In this document: piece by piece, positions 53,613 to 62,380 of the stretch | How positions within the stretch are numbered: position 1 is the first letter of the stretch | Layout of the letters: each line of letters opens with the position of its first letter | Source: Prevotella melaninogenica | Lineage (GTDB): Bacteria > Bacteroidota > Bacteroidia > Bacteroidales > Bacteroidaceae | DNA: 64,000 bases | Assembly: GCF_003609775.1 (NCBI RefSeq) | Contig: NZ_AP018050.1 | Coordinates: 1,116,001 to 1,180,000, forward strand | Reading direction: 5' to 3' | Program-made: the position numbers and the translations under genes | The notes under the pieces: model-generated | What the model was told of the DNA's origin: nothing | Seen by the model: the letters and a program-made list of their open reading frames with translations, nothing else | Databases searched by the model: none

Positions 53613-55877
53613 CTAAAATGGAAGTCCTACGGCGAAATGGAACGTAAAGTCTCGCTTTAGATTGGGATGCCATAAAGCATAATGCTCCTCCGTACTTGTA
53701 TATGCAGGATTAATGGCTTTCATACCACCATCAAATCGAAGTATGAAGTAGTCGAAATTGAGGCGTAAACCAAGTCCGTATGCAACAGCTATTTGGTTAT
53801 AGAAGTTTTTGAAATTAAACTGTCCGCCTGGTTGGTCAGCATAATCACGCAGTGTCCAGATGTTTCCTGCATCTATAAAAGCTGCTGCATCAAGTTTCCA
53901 AAACAGATGTGTACGATACTCCGCATTTAAGTCAAGCTTCATATCACCAGTCTGGTTGATAAAGTCTATTCGACCATCAACACCCTTAAACTTACCTGGT
54001 CCTAACTCTCTTACGCTCCAACCGCGAATAGAGTTAGCACCACCAGAGAAATAACGCTTCTCAAATGGAAGTACTGTACTGTTTCCATAAGGAATTGCAA
54101 TACCCAAGCCACCATGTAAAGCTAAGGAGTTACGCTCGTCAAAGCGTAGTATCTTGGTATAATCGAAGTCGAACTTTGCATATTGTGCATAGGCAATATT
54201 AAAGAGTGTTCGTTTTCCTTCACTATTCTTCTTGAAGTTAAAAACACCGCTAAAACCATTCAATAAGTTACCTGCCAATTCCATTCTTGCTCTGAATGCT
54301 TGGTTAGCCCCACTGTAATTCACACCAAATCCTGTGCGCAAGATAAATAAATCTTGATAGTTATAACGTAGAATAGCATTGCGAGTTGTCGCATTGTCGA
54401 GATAGTCATGCTTAAAGGTCTCACTAATCCACGGCATATATACGTAGCTGAGGTTAAGGAGATCAAAGTCGTATGTCAGGTGACGAACAGGATTTGACCA
54501 ATGATATTTCCATGCAGAAGAAAAGACTCGACGGTGGAACTCTGGTCTGTTTTGAAGATTCCATCCCACAGATACCTCTGATGTTGCACTACTCTTTCTT
54601 TTAAAGTTCTTTGAGATAAATGGGGCCAAGAAGCGAGGGAACTGCAGATGTGCTTGTACACTATATTCCTCATAGTCGCTATTCTTATAGCCTTCAAGGC
54701 CTTTAATGGCCTCAAAGGCTGCTCGGAACTCTAAACTTAAATGTTCACTACCTCTAAATAGATTCCTATTCTGATAAGAAAGTACGGCTGCCGCACCTAA
54801 ATCACCCGCTGTATTTGTTCCTTCTGGTTGGAAAGATATTGTGTTAGGTTTATTGTTTGAAACCTGAATATCAGCATCTAAGTAATGCGTAGAAGATGTT
54901 GTATAGGTAAATGTCTTACCTATCACCAAACTATCATAGCGAGGAACTTCCCTAAAATTGATATTTGTGTAACGTACTGCACCAAGACGTGAGAAGTTGT
55001 TATAAGTCTTCTGTAAGTCTGTCGCAGAGAAGTATTTGCCTTTTTCTATTAGGGTGTTATCTTCCAAGATTCCCTTTCTAAGATGGAAACCTGTTGAATC
55101 TCCTGGAATAAAATTAACGTTATTAATGACGTAGCGTGGGTGTAGCGTTGGTTCAGCATCGCTATTCTCAACGTATTTCATTAAGTGCAAGGTCACGTTT
55201 ACATGCTGTCTACCTTGTGTAGAGTCTGCAGTATAATATATGAAGTCCTTATGAAATCTATAGAAACCAGAGTCATTCAAGATATGTGTAAGCCTTTTAC
55301 GCTCGTCATCCAAGGATGTAACGGTAAACTGATGTGGTCGATCAGTATCTGTTTTGAGGTGAGAAGCAAGTACTTTCTTTATAACTGAATCTTCAATTTC
55401 GTAGTTAAATCGATCAATGATATATGGGTCACCTGGGTGAAGCTGGTAATTAAGGGTAAGTTTCTTACCTTTAACTTTTTTGCTTACGTCTACTGTTGCA
55501 TTCATATAACCCATATTTTGCATTGCAACCGTCAAGTCCTCAGACGAAAGACGAGCCTGAACAGAATCATACAATACGGGTTCCTCTCCCATTCTACGGA
55601 GTGTACGGTTAATCCATTTCGTTGTATCTTCTCCCGCCATAGCGTAAGTTCCTAATGGAATCTTAAAGAGAGAGAACCAACGTGAGTTCCCTTTTTGACG
55701 TACATACTGCATCAGAAGCGAAGAGTTAACGTCCTTTCTGTCAGAACGTAGCTCTACCTTATCCAAAAGATATTGCCCATCAGGAACAAACTTATCTGAT
55801 GAACACGCTATGACTACAAGCGTAATCATAACGATAAAGGTAGGTGTAAGAATTCTATATAACTTTGAAAATATCAT
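53613..55877 (-). CDS. tamL: TamL-type BamA/TamA-family outer-membrane lipoprotein
   Basis: 754 aa from ATG 55877. A lipoprotein signal ends at VVIACSSDKF (Cys near 25). Tandem POTRA-like repeats follow (about 30-330), then a C-terminal 16-strand barrel of the bacterial surface antigen type (about 350-754) with RYFSGGANSIRGWSVRELGPG (central RGWSVRELGPG) and a final aromatic, Phe 754. The Bacteroidota TamL is a lipidated TamA relative that works with TamB in outer-membrane assembly. No tamB gene is adjacent. The open frame extends to 55919, but that part lies in the 66-bp repeats. A repeat array forms most of the predicted leader. Confidence 0.92.
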   Translation of the reverse strand: MIFSKLYRILTPTFIVMITLVVIACSSDKFVPDGQYLLDKVELRSDRKDVNSSLLMQYVRQKGNSRWFSLFKIPLGTYAMAGEDTTKWINRTLRRMGEEPVLYDSVQARLSSEDLTVAMQNMGYMNATVDVSKKVKGKKLTLNYQLHPGDPYIIDRFNYEIEDSVIKKVLASHLKTDTDRPHQFTVTSLDDERKRLTHILNDSGFYRFHKDFIYYTADSTQGRQHVNVTLHLMKYVENSDAEPTLHPRYVINNVNFIPGDSTGFHLRKGILEDNTLIEKGKYFSATDLQKTYNNFSRLGAVRYTNINFREVPRYDSLVIGKTFTYTTSSTHYLDADIQVSNNKPNTISFQPEGTNTAGDLGAAAVLSYQNRNLFRGSEHLSLEFRAAFEAIKGLEGYKNSDYEEYSVQAHLQFPRFLAPFISKNFKRKSSATSEVSVGWNLQNRPEFHRRVFSSAWKYHWSNPVRHLTYDFDLLNLSYVYMPWISETFKHDYLDNATTRNAILRYNYQDLFILRTGFGVNYSGANQAFRARMELAGNLLNGFSGVFNFKKNSEGKRTLFNIAYAQYAKFDFDYTKILRFDERNSLALHGGLGIAIPYGNSTVLPFEKRYFSGGANSIRGWSVRELGPGKFKGVDGRIDFINQTGDMKLDLNAEYRTHLFWKLDAAAFIDAGNIWTLRDYADQPGGQFNFKNFYNQIAVAYGLGLRLNFDYFILRFDGGMKAINPAYTSTEEHYALWHPNLKRDFTFHFAVGLPF

Positions 55878-55894
55878 TGATATCCTAATTTTTA

Positions 55895-56103
55895 ATCTAA
55901 AAATAATGCAAGTGAGCACAAAGAAAATTTAATTTCAATTTGCCGAACGCAGCTTATTTTATGCAAAAATAATGCAAGTGAGCGCAAAGAAAATTTACTT
56001 TCAATTTGCCGAACGTAGCTTATTTTATGCAAAAATAATGCAAGTGAGCGCAAAGAAAGTTGACTTTCAATTTGCCGAACGTAGCTTATTTTATGCAAAG
56101 GTA
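55895..56103 (-). repeat. 66-bp tandem repeat array T2 upstream of tamL
   Basis: Three units with period exactly 66 bp: GCAAGTGAGC recurs at 55908, 55974 and 56040. It is homologous to T1 at 51588-51735. Hairpin H1 reads TTATTTT-ATGCA-AAAATAA. H2 in the last unit reads GAAAGT-TG-ACTTTC. The outer copy ends in a minus-strand TACCTTTG (56096-56103), a -7 match, so the array would form the tamL leader. Confidence 0.9.
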
Positions 56104-56147
56104 GTAAAAAGTTAAGAAGTAATAGATGACGAGTGGATAGTTTTTTG

Positions 56148-56155
56148 TAAATTTG
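56148..56155 (+). promoter_or_regulatory. -7-like element abutting the TrmH-family start
   Basis: TAAATTTG ends 4 nt before the GTG start at 56160. If used, the mRNA would be leaderless. No -33 element at ideal spacing was found. Confidence 0.4.
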
Positions 56156-56159
56156 CGAA

Positions 56160-56882
56160 GTGATATCAAAAAATAAGATAAAGCTTATCCATTCTCTTGA
56201 GACTAAAAAAGGAAGAGAGAAAGTAGGATTATTTGTAGCAGAAGGACCTAAAGTTGTCAATGATTTGCTGCACGAAGGGTTTGTGGCAGATGAGATTCTG
56301 GAAGATATTGAAGACATCAAAAAGGTTTCTTTTCTCCAACATCCACAGCCTGTTTTGGGTATTTTCAGAATGCCAGAAGAAGATTGTAAACTAACAAATG
56401 ATTACTTAAGTTTATTCAATAAATATATTGATAATCAACTTGTATTAGCTCTTGATGGTGTGCAAGACCCAGGCAATTTGGGTACAATCATTCGAATTGC
56501 AGATTGGTTTGGAATCGAAAACATCTTCTGTTCAAATGAAACAGCAGACTGTTGGAATCCAAAGGTTGTACAGGCAACAATGGGAAGTATTGCAAGAGTA
56601 AAACTTTATTACTTAAACTTAAATGAGTTGATAGACCATCTCCCTGCTGACTACCCTATCTATGCCACCCTTTTGGATGGCAATAACATTTATAGTCAAG
56701 AACTCTCTCATCACGGAATGATTGTAATGGGAAATGAGGGAAAAGGTATATCTTTCCATCTCAGAACAAAGATTAATCGAAAACTTTTGATTCCAAACTA
56801 TCCTCCAGAGCGTGAAACGGCAGAATCTTTGAATGTAGCCATCGCAACATCTATTGTTTGTGCTGAGTTCAGAAGACGATAA
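56160..56882 (+). CDS. TrmH/SpoU-family RNA 2'-O-methyltransferase
   Basis: 240 aa starting at GTG 56160; no ATG is available before the conserved VGLFVAEGPKVVNDLL. An N-terminal substrate-binding domain covers about 1-80. The SPOUT knot follows: LDGVQDPGNLGTIIRIADWF (about 100-119), VMGNEGKGIS (about 186-195) and the final ETAESLNVAIATSIVCAEF. These are the SpoU motifs 1, 2 and 3. The target (rRNA or tRNA 2'-O-ribose) cannot be fixed. It is followed by hisC after 51 nt, perhaps co-transcribed. Confidence 0.92.
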   Translation: MISKNKIKLIHSLETKKGREKVGLFVAEGPKVVNDLLHEGFVADEILEDIEDIKKVSFLQHPQPVLGIFRMPEEDCKLTNDYLSLFNKYIDNQLVLALDGVQDPGNLGTIIRIADWFGIENIFCSNETADCWNPKVVQATMGSIARVKLYYLNLNELIDHLPADYPIYATLLDGNNIYSQELSHHGMIVMGNEGKGISFHLRTKINRKLLIPNYPPERETAESLNVAIATSIVCAEFRRR

Positions 56883-56933
56883 AAGGCTGTTTTTCTTGAA
56901 ATAATTAACTACCAACCTACAAAGAAACATAAT

Positions 56934-57983
56934 ATGATAGACTTACAGAAACTGGTCAGAACAAATATTAGAGAACTCATCTCTTGCGCTGAAACCAAAG
57001 CTGAAGAGAATGTAAGGGATTCTCAACATATTATGCTTGATGCTAACGAAAATCCTTATAATAAACCGTTTAACCGTTATCCATCTGACAATCAGACAGA
57101 GATAAAGGAAGAACTTGCAAAACTTAAAGGTGTTACACCTAAGGATATTTTCTTAAGCAATGGCTCTACAGAGGCGATAGACATGTGCTATCGTATCTTC
57201 TGCCAGCCCAAGGTTGATAATGTTGTTGCCATTGAGCCAACCTGTGAACTATACAAACGTTATGCTATATTAAACGATATTGTGTATCGATCTGTACTTT
57301 TGGATGATAGTTTTCAGTTAAATGCTACCGCTCTACTTAACGTTTGTGACAAGCATACTAAGCTGATTTGGCTTTGCTCTCCTAATTCGCCAAGTGGTAA
57401 TGTATTGAACGTAGAAGAAGTTGAGAAGGTATTGAAAGGTTTTGATGGTATTGTTGTTATTGATGAGGCTTATTCTGACTTCTCACGTTTACAAACCTTC
57501 CGAGAGCGTTTGTCAGAGTTTCCTAATATGATAGTTCTCAACACTTTTTCTAAAGCATGGGCAAGTGCTGCAATTCGGTTAGGTGTTGTTTATGCGCAAG
57601 AAGCTATCATTAACGTATTTAACAAAGTGAGCGGTCTTTATCATATCAATCAACTTACACAAGAACAAGCCATTGATGTGCTTAAGCACCGCTATGATAT
57701 TGAAGATTGGATAAAGATACTCTTATTAGAACGCAAACGCATGATAAGTGCCTTTGCGAGTTTAGCTTGTTGTGAGAAAGTTTATCCATCGAATGCCAAC
57801 TTTTTCTTAGCTCAGATGAAAGATGCGCAAAGTGTGTATGATTATCTGTGTGAAAAAGGTATCAATGTATGGAATTGTTCTAACGTATCGTTATGCGATA
57901 ACTGTTTACGCATAACAATAGGTTCTAAGGCTGAAAACGCAGAAATCCTTGGAATACTTAGATATTATAAGCCAACAACATAG
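56934..57983 (+). CDS. hisC: Histidinol-phosphate aminotransferase
   Basis: A PLP enzyme of histidine synthesis that can also serve aromatic amino acids. 349 aa, fold type I. LDANENPYNKPFNRYPSDNQ (about 37-56) is typical of HisC. FLSNGSTEAIDMCYR, LCSPNSPSGN, VVIDEAYSDF (PLP-binding Asp) and the PLP lysine in LNTFSKAWASAAIRLG (about 200-215) follow. The late Arg is in CLRITIGSKAEN. No other his genes are in the window, so it lies apart from a his operon here. Confidence 0.92.
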   Translation: MIDLQKLVRTNIRELISCAETKAEENVRDSQHIMLDANENPYNKPFNRYPSDNQTEIKEELAKLKGVTPKDIFLSNGSTEAIDMCYRIFCQPKVDNVVAIEPTCELYKRYAILNDIVYRSVLLDDSFQLNATALLNVCDKHTKLIWLCSPNSPSGNVLNVEEVEKVLKGFDGIVVIDEAYSDFSRLQTFRERLSEFPNMIVLNTFSKAWASAAIRLGVVYAQEAIINVFNKVSGLYHINQLTQEQAIDVLKHRYDIEDWIKILLLERKRMISAFASLACCEKVYPSNANFFLAQMKDAQSVYDYLCEKGINVWNCSNVSLCDNCLRITIGSKAENAEILGILRYYKPTT

Positions 57984-57992
57984 TCTTAAAGT

Positions 57993-58032
57993 CTATAAGT
58001 TGATGTTGTCTTATTACAGCATCAACTTATAG
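57993..58032. terminator. Hairpin between hisC and yggS
   Basis: CTATAAGTTGATG (57993-58005) pairs perfectly over 13 bp with CATCAACTTATAG (58020-58032). It can serve both convergent genes, being 10 nt past the hisC stop. Confidence 0.75.
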
Positions 58033-58140
58033 ATAATCAAATACTTCTGTTTAGTATTATACGATAAGACGTCTTCGTATAAGTAATTTAGCAATGTCTT
58101 GTTTATTTCATGGTGACTATAAGATATGGCTCTAATGCCT

Positions 58141-58206
58141 TTTTGTGATAGTGCGGAGCCCCAGCACCAATGGTGCGGACGGTTAACACCAATGGTGCAG
58201 ATGGTT
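58141..58206. repeat. 22-nt CAC-N5-GTG array A3
   Basis: Units start at 58163 (AGCACCAATGGTGC) and 58185 (AACACCAATGGTGC), with a degenerate one at 58141 and a trailing AATAAACACG. The array runs into the stop codon of yggS (58205-58207). It lies in a convergent gap. Confidence 0.75.
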
Positions 58207-58876
58207 AATAAACACGTGGACCAAAGATAGTTGTTCCCACACGAACCATCGTTGAGCGACATTCCACAGCTATGTCATAGTCATGACTCATTCCCCATGA
58301 ACGCTCCTTGAACTCTGAATCATCAGCAAAATACTTTGCTTTCAGTTCATCAAAGAGCTCTGCTGCCATTGTCATCTCCTTTTTAATCTGATTACGGTCA
58401 TCAACATTCGATGCCATCATCATTAACCCCGAGATATGTACATGCTTAAGCTCTTTCCACTCACCACTCTCCAATAGTTCACGACAAGCATCAGGAGTGA
58501 AGCCATACTTTGTTTCCTCTTCTGCAATATGAAGCTCAAGAAGGACATTGATAACACGATCATACTTCGCTGCATGCTTGTTGATTTCCTTCAATAACTT
58601 CAAAGAGTCAACTGCTTCAACCATAGAGATATAGGAAGCAATATACTTCACTTTATTGGTTTGTAGATGACCAATAAAATGCCACTCGATATCTTTGGGA
58701 AGCGTTTCAACCTTTTGTGTAAGTTCTTGCACTTGACTCTCGCCAAAGATGCGTTGCCCTTCACGATAAGCAGCTTCGAGGTATTCGTTAGGGTGAAACT
58801 TACTGATGGCAACCAACTTCACACCATCAGGAAGATTCCCAAGCACTTCGTGTAAATTCTTTGCTACATCATACAT
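58205..58876 (-). CDS. YggS-family PLP homeostasis protein
   Basis: 223 aa, a single TIM-barrel PLP-binding protein without known catalysis that keeps vitamin B6 pools balanced (YggS/PLPBP). The PLP lysine lies in VKLVAISKFHPNEYLEAAY (about Lys 26). IFGESQVQEL, EWHFIGHLQTNKVKYI and the C-terminal SWGMSHDYDIAVECRSTMVRVGT region (e.g. WGMSHDYDIAVE) follow. It lies 33 nt downstream of the DUF4494 gene. Its stop codon is inside repeat array A3. Confidence 0.95.
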   Translation of the reverse strand: MYDVAKNLHEVLGNLPDGVKLVAISKFHPNEYLEAAYREGQRIFGESQVQELTQKVETLPKDIEWHFIGHLQTNKVKYIASYISMVEAVDSLKLLKEINKHAAKYDRVINVLLELHIAEEETKYGFTPDACRELLESGEWKELKHVHISGLMMMASNVDDRNQIKKEMTMAAELFDELKAKYFADDSEFKERSWGMSHDYDIAVECRSTMVRVGTTIFGPRVY

Positions 58877-58909
58877 AATTGTAAGTTTCTTTCTTGTCTA
58901 TTAATTAAT

Positions 58910-59389
58910 TTACTTCTCGAACTCTGGCTTATCGTTCTTCTTTCCAGCACGATGCTCAAAGACATCCATAATCTTTGTTTCAGTGATAGCAGCAATCTCG
59001 TAATCAATCATTGTACCCCCCATCACCTCGTCTACATGCTTAACTGCACCGCTTACAGAATGAGCCTGGACAAGATAAGTTACTGAAGTACGCTTTGCTT
59101 TATCTGTTTTTTCGTCCAATGTGATGAAAGAAAGCTTTGCCTTAAACCACTTATCGTCAGTATCGATATCGCTAAAGAAAATCTCACCGAATGGTGCTGG
59201 AGAAATGGCTTTTACGTCAAATTCACCGCTAACATAATGTGACATTTCCTCTGTGATAAACTCCTCAGCCTCAGAGAAACTGAATGCATCAACCACATAC
59301 TGTTCAATGACTTTCTTGTTCTGACCATCTTCCATGGTCTTGTCATATCTAACTCGTGTTTCAAACCAAGTGCTTGTTCTACTTCTCAT
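58910..59389 (-). CDS. DUF4494 family protein
   Basis: 159 aa, cytoplasmic. It starts MRSRTSTWFETRVRYDKTMEDG, the recognisable N-terminus of Bacteroidota DUF4494. It has two similar-looking halves, each with an [EV]-x-F/V-...-Y-V pattern (VIEQYVVDAFSFSEAEEFI and RTSVTYLVQAHSVSGAVKHV), suggesting an internal duplication. Function is unknown. It precedes yggS in what looks like a two-gene operon. A -7-like TACTTTTG lies at 59475-59482 on the minus strand. Confidence 0.9.
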   Translation of the reverse strand: MRSRTSTWFETRVRYDKTMEDGQNKKVIEQYVVDAFSFSEAEEFITEEMSHYVSGEFDVKAISPAPFGEIFFSDIDTDDKWFKAKLSFITLDEKTDKAKRTSVTYLVQAHSVSGAVKHVDEVMGGTMIDYEIAAITETKIMDVFEHRAGKKNDKPEFEK

Positions 59390-59535
59390 AATTATTCTTT
59401 AAGTTTTTAGGCCCTGCTTTTCAACTATCAAATAAAGAAAAAGCGAAGAGCAATAGGCGGTTTTTATAGATGTGCAAAAGTAGTAAAAAATCTGCGTTAA
59501 TCTGCTAAAAGTGCGGTTAAAATAAAAAAAATGTC

Positions 59536-59543
59536 TATCTTTG
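59536..59543 (+). promoter_or_regulatory. -7 element of the aminotransferase gene
   Basis: TATCTTTG lies 72 nt before ATG 59616 and is divergent from the DUF4494 promoter. Confidence 0.5.
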
Positions 59544-59615
59544 CATCATAGTAAAGAATATAAGAGCAGACATCTTCTACTCTCATACATTATCGGGAGA
59601 ATAAATAAAGTCAAT

Positions 59616-60821
59616 ATGCCGGAAATATCAGTTCGTGGACTTGAAATGCCGGAGTCACCTATTAGAAAACTGGCTCCACTTGCCGTTGCTGCAAAGAAAC
59701 GTGGTATTAAAGTTTACCATTTGAATATCGGTCAACCTGATCTTCCAACACCGCAATGCGGACTGGACGCTTTGAAAAAGATTGATCGTAAACTTTTAGA
59801 GTACTCACCATCTCAAGGCTATCTTTCTTATAGGGAAAAACTCTGTGACTTTTACGAGAAGTTCAATATTAATGTTACACCAGACGATATCATCATAACC
59901 GCTGGTGGTTCTGAAGCTGTGCTCTATTCATTTATGGCATGTCTAAATCCAGGAGATGAAATCATCGTTCCAGAGCCTGCATACGCCAACTACATGGCAT
60001 TTGCTATATCAGCTGGTGCAAAGATAAAGACAATTGCAACCTCTATAGAAGAAGGTTTTGCACTGCCTAAGGTTGAGAAGTTTGAAGAACTTATCAACGA
60101 GAAGACACGTGCTATCATGATATGTAATCCGAATAACCCTACTGGTTATCTGTATACAAGAAGGGAGATGAATCAGATTCGAGATCTTGTTAAGAAGTAT
60201 GATCTTTACCTCTTCTCGGATGAGGTTTATCGTGAGTATATCTATACTGGTTCGCCTTATATCTCTGCAATGCACTTACAGGGAATAGAGAATAATACCG
60301 TACTTATTGATTCTGTATCAAAGCGTTACAGTGAGTGTGGCATTCGTATTGGTGCGCTAATAACAAAGAATGAGGAGATTCGTAATGCTGTGATGAAGTT
60401 TTGTCAGGCACGCCTCTCTCCCCCACTCATTGGTCAGATTGTAGCAGAAGCAAGTCTTGATGCACCTGAATCCTACTATCGTGATGTCTATGATGAGTAT
60501 GTTGAGCGTCGTAAATGCCTGATTGATGGGTTGAATCGTATTCCGGGAGTATACTCTCCTATTCCTATGGGAGCCTTTTATACTGTAGCTAAACTTCCTG
60601 TTGACGACTCAGATAAGTTCTGTCGTTGGTGTTTGGAGGAGTTTAATTATGAAGGTGAAACGATAATGATGGCACCTGCCAGTGGTTTCTATACTACACC
60701 AGGTGCTGGACATAACCAAGTCCGCATTGCTTACGTACTTAAACGTGAAGACTTACAGCGTGCTTTGATTGTTCTTCAAAAAGCTTTGGAGGTTTATCCG
60801 GGACGTGTAGAAGAAGAATAA
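59616..60821 (+). CDS. Class I PLP-dependent aminotransferase (aspartate type)
   Basis: 401 aa. RGLEMPESPIRKLAPLAVAA (about 7-26), LNIGQPDLPTPQCGLDAL, PSQGYLSYREKLCDF, CNPNNPTGYLYTRREM, the PLP Asp in LFSDEVYREY, and the Schiff-base Lys in IDSVSKRYSECGIRIGAL (about 238) are the class I blocks. The late Arg is in HNQVRIAYVL. It probably transfers amino groups between glutamate and aspartate or related keto acids. The start at 59616 is used because the open frame to 59541 would begin inside the -7 element. Confidence 0.93.
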   Translation: MPEISVRGLEMPESPIRKLAPLAVAAKKRGIKVYHLNIGQPDLPTPQCGLDALKKIDRKLLEYSPSQGYLSYREKLCDFYEKFNINVTPDDIIITAGGSEAVLYSFMACLNPGDEIIVPEPAYANYMAFAISAGAKIKTIATSIEEGFALPKVEKFEELINEKTRAIMICNPNNPTGYLYTRREMNQIRDLVKKYDLYLFSDEVYREYIYTGSPYISAMHLQGIENNTVLIDSVSKRYSECGIRIGALITKNEEIRNAVMKFCQARLSPPLIGQIVAEASLDAPESYYRDVYDEYVERRKCLIDGLNRIPGVYSPIPMGAFYTVAKLPVDDSDKFCRWCLEEFNYEGETIMMAPASGFYTTPGAGHNQVRIAYVLKREDLQRALIVLQKALEVYPGRVEEE

Positions 60822-60830
60822 AGTCTGTTT

Positions 60831-61108
60831 ATAATTCACAATTCATGATTCAGAATTCATAATTATGATTACTGATATTTGTTCTCGTTAATCCCCTTCT
60901 CAATTTTATTTAAGAGACTATTATGGACTGAAGATTGGTAAATAATTGTCAACAAGGAATAAGAACAGACTTGTACAATTAATATATAGGAATAGAAGAT
61001 TCGCTCATACAGAATGAAGGTAATCATAATTATGAATTATGGATTATGAATTCTGCATTAAAGTAGTCATCATAATTATGAATTCTGAATTATTGAATTA
61101 TAAATTAA
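60831..61108. repeat. AT-rich inverted-repeat element (MITE-like)
   Basis: An end containing ATTCAGAATTCATAATTATG near 60850 is matched in inverse by CATAATTATGAATTCTGAAT at about 61070-61089. The match extends imperfectly over about 40 bp. A third related copy lies near 61026-61055. About 150 bp of non-repeated AT-rich sequence separates the arms. No open frame is inside. Confidence 0.65.
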
Positions 61109-61112
61109 AATA

Positions 61113-62360
61113 ATGAACTATCCGCTTTTTATTGCTCGCAAAATATATAACGGAGGAGACAAGACACGAAAGGTATCAAAGCCTGCTATTACCATTGCTA
61201 CTATTGGTGTAGCAATTGGTTTAGCTGTAATGATCGTGTCTGTATGTGTTGTATTGGGTTTTAAGCATTCTATCCGTGATAAGATGGTGGGCTTTGGAAG
61301 TCATATAACTGTAGCCAACTTCCTTACATTGCAGGGCTCTGAACAATATCCAATAGCAGTAAACGATTCACTTATAAAGGAACTCAAGGCGGTACCAGGT
61401 GTAAAGCATGTGCAGCGTTATGCGTATACGCAGGGCATATTAAAGACCGACAATGATTTCTTAGGTGTTATGTTGAAAGGTGTTGGACCAGATTTTGATT
61501 CTACCTTTATACATAACAATATGGTAGAGGGAAGTCTCCCCCATTTCTCTGCTACAGAGAATCAACAGAAGTTAGTTGTCTCTAAAACGATTGCTGACAA
61601 ACTAAACCTGAAGGTAGGACAACGTCTTTTTGCCTACTTTATCAACGATCAAGGTGTTCGTACACGTAAGTTTACTATTGCTGGTATCTATGAAACAAAC
61701 ATGAAGCAGTTTGATTCGCAGATTTGTTTCACTGATTTATATACAGCTAATAAGCTAAACGGATGGGAAGCCGACCAATGTAGCGGAGTTGAATTACTTG
61801 TCAACGACTTCACACAGCTTAATAATATTTCTTCTCGTGTACTTAATAAGGTGAAGAATACGGTTGACCATTATGGCGAAACCTACTCTTCCGAAAACAT
61901 TATAGATCAAAATCAGCAGATATTCTCTTGGCTTGATTTAATGGATTTAAATGTATGGATTATTCTTGCACTTATGGTAGCGGTTGCTGGTGTTACGATG
62001 ATATCAGGTCTATTGATTATCATTCTCGAACGTACCCAAATGATTGGTATCTTAAAGGCACTTGGTTCACGTAATCGTCAGATACGTCATATCTTTCTTT
62101 GGTTTGCTACCTTTATTATTGGTAGAGGTCTGCTTATTGGAAACCTCATAGGATTAGGCGTTATCTTCTTACAGAAGTGGACTGGACTTATAAAGCTCGA
62201 CCCACAGACTTATTATGTAAGTACGGTGCCAGTAGAAGTAAACCTCCCCCTTATTATAGGTCTAAACATTGCTACAATGTTGGTATGTGTAGCTGTTCTG
62301 ATTGCACCAAGCTATCTTATAAGTCGCATCCACCCAGCTAAGTCAATGCACTACGAGTAA
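61113..62360 (+). CDS. FtsX/LolC-like ABC-transporter permease
   Basis: 415 aa with four membrane segments: one at about 25-50 (PAITIATIGVAIGLAVMIVSV) and three near 275-295, 320-345 and 375-400. A large periplasmic domain lies between the first and second. This is the MacB/LolC/FtsX permease plan. The N-terminal FIARKIYNG is typical of the lipoprotein-releasing LolC/E proteins. The ATPase partner (LolD) is not adjacent. It probably extracts lipoproteins or a similar substrate. Its upstream 291 nt are filled by an AT-rich inverted repeat. Confidence 0.85.
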   Translation: MNYPLFIARKIYNGGDKTRKVSKPAITIATIGVAIGLAVMIVSVCVVLGFKHSIRDKMVGFGSHITVANFLTLQGSEQYPIAVNDSLIKELKAVPGVKHVQRYAYTQGILKTDNDFLGVMLKGVGPDFDSTFIHNNMVEGSLPHFSATENQQKLVVSKTIADKLNLKVGQRLFAYFINDQGVRTRKFTIAGIYETNMKQFDSQICFTDLYTANKLNGWEADQCSGVELLVNDFTQLNNISSRVLNKVKNTVDHYGETYSSENIIDQNQQIFSWLDLMDLNVWIILALMVAVAGVTMISGLLIIILERTQMIGILKALGSRNRQIRHIFLWFATFIIGRGLLIGNLIGLGVIFLQKWTGLIKLDPQTYYVSTVPVEVNLPLIIGLNIATMLVCVAVLIAPSYLISRIHPAKSMHYE

Positions 62361-62380
62361 CAACATTTATTCCCTTCAGA

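Noticed and set aside
55892..56320. A 142-aa minus-strand frame over array T2 and the TrmH-family gene
   Set aside because: It runs antisense through conserved SPOUT-family coding sequence and consists largely of translated repeats.
58141..58206. 22-nt arrays as possible CRISPR
   Set aside because: There are no unique spacers, the units abut one another, copies vary, and no cas genes are in the window.
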